A stretch of DNA of 64,000 bases. Source: Ryuthela nishihirai. Lineage: Eukaryota > Arthropoda > Arachnida > Araneae > Heptathelidae. The stretch is taken from positions 45,294,135 through 45,358,134 of the forward strand of contig JAWZYU010000010.1 of assembly GCA_038380435.1 (NCBI GenBank), in the 5' to 3' direction. Of this stretch, positions 56,437 through 64,000 are shown piece by piece. The notes beneath the pieces were generated by a model. It made no database searches and was not told the origin of the DNA. It saw only the letters and a list, made by a program, of their open reading frames with translations. The stretch's first letter is position 1, and every line of letters begins with the position of its first letter. The position numbers and the translations under genes are program-made.

Positions 56437-56693
56437 AAGATGGGCATTTTTTAAATAAAAAAAATACGTTTTTGCATATGTGCAGAGTCGATTTCAAACT
56501 GCTCTGAATGAGAAAATTATTATGGGTATTTTAAATTTTTTTCTCAAATTTTAGATCGCACTTTAAAATATTCTCAGGGGAACAAAGTGTTTGCTTAGCA
56601 TCATTTCCCGAGGCCCAAAATGCTTCGAGTTGTTCATAATGTTTTCTGTTCAACTGTTTTCTGGTGTAACCAATGCTTACAAAATATGCTCAT

Positions 56694-57088
56694 GGAACGA
56701 AAATCTTAGTGATCTTAGAGGCCCTCTTTCGAGACAAAAAAATATTAAGGTTAAATATGGTCGTCAGTAAAATTTTCTAAAAGGTGTTATTTGATGTCAT
56801 TGACAGCAAATTAAAAATGCGAAATAACACCTATATAGGTGGATTAATCCACTATTTAATTAGAAGGATTAATCACATTTCTACAATGCTCCGATACACG
56901 TATTATAAATCAACCGACTGAGGTATATTTCGCACATTTATATATATATAAATGAAATATTTATTAATTTGCTGTCAATGACATCAAATAACATCTTTTT
57001 ACAAAATTTTACTGACGACCATATCTAACCTTTATAAATTTTTGTCTCAAAAGAGTGTCTCTAAGATCACTAAGATTTCCATCTATAT
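56694..57088. repeat. Foldback repeat, about 125-bp arms
   Basis: 56694-56825 (AAATCTTAGTGATCTTAGAG, ATATGGTCGTCAGTAAAATT, GTTATTTGATGTCATTGACA-GCAAATTAA) is inverted at 56967-57088 at about 88% identity. The centre is AT-rich. Confidence 0.88.
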
Positions 57089-57091
57089 GTA

Positions 57092-57135
57092 TATAGGTGG
57101 ATCATCAATATATCCTATATATTGATGATCCACCT
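57092..57135. repeat. Hairpin with 23-bp perfect arms
   Basis: TATAGGTGGATCATCAATAT and its complement around TCCTA. Related half-sites GGTGGATTAATCC (56857) and GGCGGATCACC (57724) lie nearby. It sits exactly between two foldback repeats. Confidence 0.85.
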
Positions 57136-57142
57136 ATATACC

Positions 57143-57693
57143 CTGGTTTCCATAAATTAAGGAAAATCCCTATAAGTCGATGGGAAGCTAAGATCAAAGC
57201 TCTACAACTTCTAAAATAAGTTTTTTATTTTTAAAAAATGTGATTACAGATAAATATCTTAATCATATAAACCAATATCTCGATTTTTCAACAATATTTG
57301 TTCAGTATTTAATGAGTTATGGAAGTTTAAATATTTAACAACAGCAATGCTAGTCTTAAAAAACTTATACAAAACTGAAGAATAGTGAAAGAATTCTTTA
57401 CACAAAGTTCTAAAATACAAACTTATTCTATTAAACACTTTGATACAATACTTATTACTAAGTTTTAATTCTGAAGTCAATTTTTGTGGCTGGCATTGTT
57501 ATCGCTAAATATTCAGACTTCCACAACTCATTAAATACTGAACGAATATTGTTGAAAATCGAATTATTGATTTATTTGATTGAGATATGTATCTGCAATC
57601 ACATCTTTCAAAACTAAAACTTATTTTAGAAGTTATAGATTGACGTTAGCTTCCCATTGGCTTAACATAGGGATTTTCCTTGATTTATGGAAA
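57143..57693. mobile_element. Complete 550-bp foldback MITE
   Basis: Ends read inward GGTTTCCATAAATTAAGGAA and GGTTTCCATAAATCAAGGAA. Inverted arms of about 210 bp include CCCTATAAG-TCGATGGGAAG, ATAAG(T)TTT and AACAATATT(T/C)GTTCAGTATTTAATGAG. The centre (about 57355-57485) is unique to the family and contains TTTGATACAATACTTATTAC. A 73-codon minus-strand frame across it is not a gene. Partial copies are at 5.2, 39.3 and 41.9 kb. Confidence 0.9.
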
Positions 57694-57699
57694 CCATTG

Positions 57700-59380
57700 T
57701 GTGTCTATATATAGCCTATATTTAGGCGGATCACCGAAATATCTGCTGGTTGAAGAGCAAATAAAGGCAGGAAGGGGGGAATGAAAATACATTCTAATTA
57801 GGAACAATAAAAAGAAAAAAAATAACAATAAAATTCATATACCATAGAAAAAAAACTTCGTAAAGTTTAGTGATAAACATAAAATTGTAACGGGAAATGT
57901 AATTATACAGTGAATATTTGTCAGAGAGTTAACATAATTTGTATTTATTTAACGCTTATAAAGAAGCAGCTATAAATCGTATCAATATGCTTACATTATC
58001 TGTTAAAACTCTTGTCTCTAGGGATCGTGATCGATATCAGCCGAAAAATGTTTTCTATTAGCAATCAGTCAGACCTGCAAAGCTGGTAGATGATTTTTAG
58101 GTTATAACACAACAAACGCCCACGACCACATTAAAGGATTCGAACCAGGACAGTTATAGGTATTGTCATCTTGAACAATTTGAGAACAAACTGATAGAAA
58201 TCAAATGATTAAAAAATTCCCAACCAAATGACAAACTCTGACAAATTTTAAGGTAATTTTTTCACGTTCTTTAATCTCTTGTCTTTCTAAAATTTTTAAA
58301 TACTTCCCACCTTTAAAGAGAGGCCCCTCTTTGAGAATGTGGCCCCCGGTCATTATGTTAATCAGGCCCTGACTACAGAAATATAGCTGTCAATTAGTTT
58401 TATACAGGAAAAACTAGTTTCATTTCCATGAAGAGCGAGTTACAAAATAAATCTTGGTAAAATGGACAATTTGATAAAGTATTTGGCAAAAGGGCATTGA
58501 ACCCAAAAAGTCCAACCTTTTTAAACCTTCAAGACTGGAGCAAGAGCACTACACAGGCGCTTTGCAGTCTTAGTATGATCTTAGTGACAAACCACAGATG
58601 CGGTTAAATATAAGTCCTTATTGTCTTTTTGACTTGTCTAACCATAATGTACAGCATCTTCCTTATTCATGGGGATATCTAACAAAATTCGATCTTTCCC
58701 CTACTGTTGTTGTTTTGGAAAAGGAGAGCAGAAACTAAATTTCTAACCAAAGATCATATTAAAGAGTGCCCGCTCTTACTCTATGCCCCAGCCCATCAAA
58801 CACCCAAAAATTCAGATGAAACAAATAAGTAATGCATTTAATATATATTTGTATAATGAAACTATTTTGCAACGAAAGTTTCGATACATGAGCCATGACC
58901 TTCAAGAAGTTCACACCCTACGAATTGGGGACTTGCGCTAGAATGCATTGGGGTGACACAGGTTGATTCTACCCGATTTAGTTTAATAAGATTTCTGATG
59001 GAAATTAATGATATTTTGTTCCATGCAACAGAATATTTTAAGATCTGGTCTGTCATGTAACTAATGATGCTAAGTTATCTCGCGAAACATCGTTTGCATT
59101 TGACAATTACCCTCACTTAGATGTGTAAGCGAAACAATAGAATTCATTGCAAGAATAACCGGGTACTTATCTGCATTAACATGGGAGATTCTAAGCGTTT
59201 CCTTTTGCATCTTAATGAGGAGGAACTAGTGACAGTAGATGATTTATAAATTTCTCAAGCAATCACTCTCTCGAAAGGAAAACGGCTACAATAAACTTTT
59301 TGTAAAATTCTTAATCCAGAATCAGCCAAGCTCATAAAGGGTGAAGACTGGCTTCTGTGGAAAGCAGCTGATATAGGTGC
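57700..59380. other. Unassigned AT-rich stretch
   Basis: No gene found. A lone B-box-like GGTTCGAATCC (complement at 58138-58148) may be a tRNA-like relic. No repeats shared with other parts were noticed. Confidence 0.4.
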
Positions 59381-59550
59381 ATTTCTAATTTAATTGAATT
59401 ACAGCAGCATTCCTTTGCCTTCAGAACAGCCAGATTTCTTTGGTTATGGAACTTTGATGCCGGGATGCGTTGTGCAGGAATGTTGTACCATGTGAAAATG
59501 ATTGTGCCCCTGTGATGAACTCACTCCGGACGTGTGATGGCTGGGCCAAC

Positions 59551-60298
59551 TGTCGTGTCCGCCGGAGGACGATGTATTTTACCCTTAATTACCTTCACCC
59601 TTCGGTGAAATGACAGCTTCGCGGGTTGTTACTCTCGTTCTGACGTATGCCTCAGTCTTGCTGTGTCAAGTGATGTATAAAAATATGCCCAACAATTTAT
59701 GCACGAGAGATGTATAGGGACGACACAGTTTATTTACATTTATATACAATCACGTGCTGGGGATGCTCTCAACACCGTAGGCCTTTGCTGCTGCAAACAA
59801 TTACGCAATGAAGTGGAGAACCGCACACTTTGCAGATTGTCGCTTTACCGACCTCAAACACTGCGAAAGGATAATTTATCTTTGCCGACAATGTGGTTTA
59901 CACAGAATTCACAGAATTCTATTAGATTCACCAAGAATGTTTATTCTCACTTAGAATCGAACCCTCTCCTCATGGGTTTTTCTTTGAATAAGAGCCGCGT
60001 CCCTTGACGCGTATTCAAACGACCTTCCTGCTCGACAGCTACGCTCAAAACTGTTTCATTATTCGCAGCTCGCCTCCTGCGCTGACACTCGCACCCCAGG
60101 CTCGTTGTAAAAAGGCCATAAAATGCTTCTATGTCACGTCAACCATCGCAGGCAGCCAGCTCAGAACCGAAAACATCTTATCAGTCACATTCCCACAATA
60201 GCACTTCCAAGAACACATGTAAATATTTTCATGTATTAAAATAACAATAATACATTAAAATGCAACAATAAATAAAAATAAATTAGAGGGACATGACA
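59551..60298 (-). mobile_element. Solo LTR, 748 bp
   Basis: Ends TGTCGTGTCC and GGACATGACA are inverted and give TG...CA. AATAAACTGTGTCGTCC on the minus strand (59735-59720 region) suggests minus orientation. Same family as 39873-40868, without the minisatellite. No 5-bp target duplication is visible, which could mean old age or slightly wrong ends. Confidence 0.75.
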
Positions 60299-60518
60299 GC
60301 CTCATAGTTGCTGCAAATTTGAAGGAGGCAAAGTCTTGCTGCGAACAACTCTTACCACCTCATTCCAAAGATGCTAAATAGGGTTTAGATCTACGCATTG
60401 TGCAGGCCAATGAAGTAAGGAAAACTCGTCGGCATGTTCCTGCAACCATTCAGTGACGATACGTGCCTTGTGAGCAGATGCATTATTGTGCTGAACATGT
60501 TAATCCGAATGAGGATAA

Positions 60519-60812
60519 TTATCTCCGCAAAATTCCCCACCCTGCCCACAGTCAGTAGGGGACATCGATGGGCTTGGAAAGGCTGCCGTCCATCGGATGG
60601 GACGTTAAGTCATGTCTCCGTATGCGGGAGAGCCATACTCTGTGCACATTAAAAAACACGCTGGATGGCCTTGACAGATTACCATCTGTCTCCCAACAGC
60701 TTTTCCAGTGGGTCCCCTGCCCCAACCTTCTCTGAGCCTTTGGGGTCCATGTGACTTGGTCATTTAGTCCATGGTGTGTCACTCAGAGGTAAAAGTTAGT
60801 TTCCAACCCAAC
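60519..60812 (+). repeat. SINE-A, 5'-truncated, 14-bp target duplication
   Basis: Starts at TTATCTCCGCAAAATTCCCC, so the tRNA-like head is missing, and ends ...AGTTTCCAACCCAA. It is flanked by CCGAATGAGGATAA at 60505-60518 and 60813-60826. Truncation with an intact duplication is what incomplete target-primed reverse transcription leaves. Confidence 0.93.
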
Positions 60813-61458
60813 CCGAATGAGGATAAACTGTGTAGCCATGAACGGATGACATTGGTCAACTACGATGCTCAAATACGCAGTGACGCTCAGATTTCCTACG
60901 ATGCTTAGCAGGGGTCCTAAATAAACATTCCATACACCATCACATATCCACCACTGGCCTGTACCAGACAAGATGGCACCATGGCCTCATGTTGCTTGTG
61001 CCAAATTCTGATCCATCCGCATAATGCAAAAGAAACCTTGATTCGTCCAGGCTACCTTTTCCAGTCATCAATGGTCCAGTGTCGATGCACCTGCATGCAC
61101 TGGAGATGTGCTTTCGTGTACTTCGCTGACAACATCGACACTAGACATGGTTAGCGGTTGTTGTAGCCCATTCGCGACAGGAAAACTAGGTGCATTCGGA
61201 GATGATCTTCTGCACACCAATATTTAACATTGCTGCGATTTGCTTGGGTGTAGCCAGTCTGTTTTCTTGCACGATTGTCGCCAGTCTCCTTTGACTCTTC
61301 TGATACCACACCATTCATGGCAAACCAACTAAATTCTGTGCTCACATACGTCTCTCTGGGAGTCCTGGTTGTAGTCTTCCATTAATTGAGGAATTGTGAG
61401 CTGTCCGTTGTCCTGGACAACACATGCCTAACCGGCATTATTAAATATCTTGTACAAA

Positions 61459-62146
61459 TGTCAGAGGAGGAATATATTTAAAATTCTATAATCAGGACAA
61501 AGCCTTGCAGCACTGTCAGGCTAGAGGCCTTTTTAGATATTTTTTTTGTTCATGCTTTGTATATTATTTTGGATTTCACCAAAATAGGCATATGCTACGT
61601 GGGAGGCCCTCTGTCCCAGCATCTGGAAAGTTAATTGAAGTAGCAGTGTCCGAGGAATGGCTAGCGTCCGCTAACAAGTGACTCCTAACCCAGAGGCTAG
61701 CAGACTTCCCAGATGGTCGGGCGGAGACAGAAAGAGAAAGGGTTGGCAACAGCGAGGAGGAGAACAGAACCAGTCGAGGAACGAACGCGTGCAGACGAAA
61801 AATTGTAAAGCTGGGAAATGCCGACTGGTAGTAACGGCATTGGGCTCTGTGAATACAGCTGAACAGGCATAGTAAGCTGGTGTTGATGTAATGCTATGTA
61901 ATTAAGCATATGTCCTTGTCTATCAAGCATGTTTGGAAAGTTCAATAAATAATTGTTATATTTAAGTAAAAGCTGAAGTTGAACCAATTTATTGGGGAGG
62001 AGCCTCAGTATTGAGTCCCTGCTATTGTGTTAAAACCTTTGATTCCTGAACGGAAAAACCCTTTCACCCGTTGCGTATTGCGATCGAACCGAGGGGACAT
62101 TCCTAAGTGGTCCCAATAGACCGAAAAACAAAGAAGTAACCTCACA
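61459..62146 (+). mobile_element. 5' LTR of a Ty3/gypsy-type element
   Basis: From TGTCAGAGGAGGAATATA to GAAGTAACCTCACA, about 688 bp, ending just before the primer-binding site. AATAAA at 61944-61949 is the likely polyadenylation signal. The left end is uncertain by some bases (an alternative TGTAC starts at 61451), because the 3' LTR is outside the window. Confidence 0.6.
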
Positions 62147-62149
62147 AAG

Positions 62150-62167
62150 TGGCGCAGCCGCCAGTAC
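62150..62167 (+). other. Putative primer-binding site
   Basis: TGGCGCAGCCGCCAGTAC starts three bases after the LTR end. TGGCGCAG-type sites are used by some Ty3/gypsy elements of insects, where a tRNA 3' end primes reverse transcription. The match beyond TGGCGCAG is not assigned to a particular tRNA. Confidence 0.5.
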
Positions 62168-62531
62168 GCAAGAGGTGAAAGTAGCGGCAAAGGTGACGGA
62201 AGAGTTCCGACATCCATTGTGAGCTGACCAGAACAAGGCTGATACTGCCAAGAGTGTCCTGCGGTGTGCTTCAGGTGATAGAATAGCTGTGAAGGTACCT
62301 GAAGAGTCGTGCATCACGTTCGAACTGTAGAAAAAGCTGTGAAGGTGACGGAAAAGTTCAACATCCACTGGGATCTAACCAACGCAAGGCTGATACTGAC
62401 AAGAGTGTTCCGACTGTGTGCTTCAGGTGGCGACTGACGAGGCGGTTCGTTCCTGTTGTCACATCGGAGGTAAGTATCCTCTTACTCTAGGGGTGAGTAG
62501 TTAGATACAGCAGAGGCCTGTACGAGCTAAA

Positions 62532-64000
62532 ATGGAGCTTAGGAGCGGTCGCGGTAGGGAAAGGGATGAGTTAAGGCGAGGCTACACAGACACAGAAAGG
62601 GATAGCGTGCAGGGTGGTGCCTCAGGGAGTGACTGGGGAAGCGAGGAGGTGACAATAGACAGTCTGATGCTGCGGAAGACATGAGAGGGTTGAGGGATTA
62701 TGGCAATGACAATGATACGGATATGCTGCAGAGTGGGACCAGAAAGCAGAGAGCTAAAGAAAGGATGGGAGATGATTTTGAATTAGAAAGGATGAGGTTA
62801 GAGATGCATCTGAGAAGGGAAGAGAGAGAGGCAGCAGAAAGGGAAAAGGAGAGAGAGAGGCGGCAGAAAGGGAAAAGGAGAGAGAGGCAGCAGAAAGGGA
62901 AAAGGATAGAGAGCATGAGTATAGAATGCTGGAACTGCAAATGAGGAATGCAAGCGAGGAGAGCAGTGATGTGCGAACGGTGGCAGTTTCTAGTAATCCA
63001 GCAGATGCGCGGCTGACTAATTATATAAAATTGTTGGGAAATATGTTAGCTGGAAGCCCTAAAAACCCAGAAGAGGTGATAAATCTCTTTGAGACAGCGG
63101 AAAGGGGTTTTAAGATATATGAAGTACCAGAGGAGTTTCAAGGCAAAGTCATCATTTCTTTTTTAGACGGTAAATATGAAAAACCATGTTTTTCGAAAAT
63201 TAAGTGCAGAGGATTTTACTAATTAGAAGGAAGTTAAAGAGGCCGTATTAAAGGAGTTTAAGCTCACTCCCTCTGCGTACAAGAGAAAGTTTGAAACTAT
63301 CACTAAAGAACCGAATGAGTCATATCAGTTGGCCTCGAGGCTCAGAAATAGCTGGGATTACTACGTCCACAGTAGGAAGGTGACAAAATTTGAGGAGTTT
63401 ATGGACCTGATAGTGTCGGATAAGTTACGTGATAGCCTTCCTCAAGACACTCATGCTTACGTAGTACAGAAAGAGGCGGAGTCATGGGCAAAAGCAGACG
63501 AAATAGCAACGTGGGCAGAAATCCATCTAGCCAGTGTAAACGGAAGAGGTCCAAACTTTTAAAGAGTTAAGGCATAGACAAAATGCAGAACGTGTTGTTT
63601 CCCCCCAGCAGAGGATAGACTCGGAGAGAAATTATTCGAGCATAAGGTATCAACCGGCAGTTAATTTAGCTGAATATAGAAATGTCCCAAAGGTAAGGAG
63701 GTGCCATAAATGTAGATCCGATCAACATTTGATGAGAGATTGCCCACTGAGAACTGGGGACCGTGAGAGCCGAACTCAGGTGTACCAAGTTAGCACCTTG
63801 GATCAGAATTCTGAAGATGTTTGTGAGGCAACAATAGGAAGGGTTACGACACATTCAAAGCAAAGTCCAAGCAGTCGAGTAATGGGACAGGGAAAGATAC
63901 GTATCCCAGTAGATTATGAAGAGGTTCGAATCAGAGGTGGCGACAAGACAGCTAGAGCAGTCGTGGATTCGGGGGCAGACCTGACAGTAATCAGAAAGGG
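62532..64000 (+). pseudogene. Ty3/gypsy gag and start of protease, broken, cut by window end
   Basis: ATG 62532 opens MELRSGRGRERDELRRG. The coding then changes frame near 62675, near 62925 and again between 63150 and 63222. An in-frame TAG lies at about 63220, where the family usually has Trp, and a last shift is near 63558. Segments in order: a charged RREEREAAEREKERER coiled region (62800-62900); a capsid-like part with NYIKLLGNMLAGSPKNPEEV (63020) and ASRLRNSWDYYVHSRK (63330); a CCHC knuckle CHKCRSDQHLMRDC (63696-63737); and an Asp-protease start VDSGADLTVI (63963-63992). From about 63561 to the edge the frame is open. The multiple breaks make this copy inactive. The rest of pol and the 3' LTR lie outside. 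Confidence 0.9.

Larger units (their letters stand above)
59390..61430 (-). pseudogene. Third Tc1-like transposase, split by an LTR and a SINE
   Basis: On the minus strand, in order: DESRF-like block with LLHYADGSEFG near 61060, a GGYVMV block, AYLSIVVDQCHPFMAT (60870-60820), a HNNASAHKARIVTEWLQEH block where Q-Q-D-N-A-P is expected (Asp to Asn), and WPAQCVDLNPI with HLWNE (about 60400-60365). A possible C-terminal end (LAVLKAKE near 59430) lies beyond a solo LTR. The gene is thus interrupted by the LTR (59551-60298) and by a SINE-A (60519-60812). Many stops; inactive. The C-terminal assignment left of the LTR is the weakest part. Confidence 0.7.

Noticed and set aside
57259..57480. 73-codon minus-strand frame, similar to one at 41927-42136
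   Set aside because: Both lie in the centre of the same foldback MITE family; the similarity is that of the repeat and the copies differ by frameshifts and stops.
63540..63575. Programmed +1 frameshift between gag and pol at CTTTTAAAG
   Set aside because: The shift lies before the CCHC knuckle, which belongs to gag, and the same copy has several other frame breaks, so decay is the simpler explanation.

Overview
This is eukaryotic genomic DNA, most likely from an arthropod and possibly an arachnid. It is AT-rich and intron-like, with no operons and no bacterial gene packing, and it is crowded with decayed transposons. The arachnid guess rests only on the style of the Ty3-type Gag remnant at the right edge and is weak. 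Almost none of the longer open frames are host genes; most are transposon remnants or frames across simple repeats.

Three places look like host gene. A 96-base exon at 3621-3716 (+) encodes an F-box-like helix between good splice sites. A possible terminal exon at 21608-21826 (+) is followed by AATAAA. A CpG-rich promoter and 5' UTR at about 48.7-49.36 kb leads to a first coding exon, 49362-49383 (+), that ends in a consensus splice donor. The stretch from 49.4 kb to the window end is then probably the long first intron of that gene. Whether the first two exons belong to one gene cannot be decided here.

Layout: 0-7.6 kb holds SINEs, a deleted mariner-like element and the F-box-like exon. 7.6-9.8 kb is a 2.1-kb inverted-repeat element made of CpG-rich tandem units. 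11.2-21.0 kb is a nest: a Tc1-like element is split by a 7.8-kb foldback element with inverted arms of 1.7-2.0 kb, and also by a SINE. The foldback arms carry tandem modules with CTCF-like motifs. 26.3-33.9 kb is a second nest: a Tc1-like element containing a LINE with RNase H (itself split by a 214-bp perfect-palindrome MITE), two copies of another LINE and a second Tc1-like transposase. 34.1-35.5 kb is a mariner-like element with long inverted ends. 36-48.5 kb holds minisatellites, a solo LTR that has grown a minisatellite inside, inverted repeats, a third CpG-rich tandem element and nested SINEs. 49.4-62 kb is the putative intron, with more SINEs, a palindromic satellite, several foldback MITEs, another solo LTR and a third Tc1-like relic. 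61.5-64 kb is the 5' part of a Ty3/gypsy element (LTR, primer site, broken gag, start of protease) cut off by the window edge.

The dominant repeat (called SINE-A here) has a tRNA-like head with loop CTCGTAA and about 20 copies or pieces. SINE-B has a Leu/Ser-like tRNA head. Repeat C has its tRNA-like module after a body of about 150 bp instead of at the 5' end. The insertion order can be read from target-site duplications and, in one case, from an empty site on the opposite arm of the foldback element.
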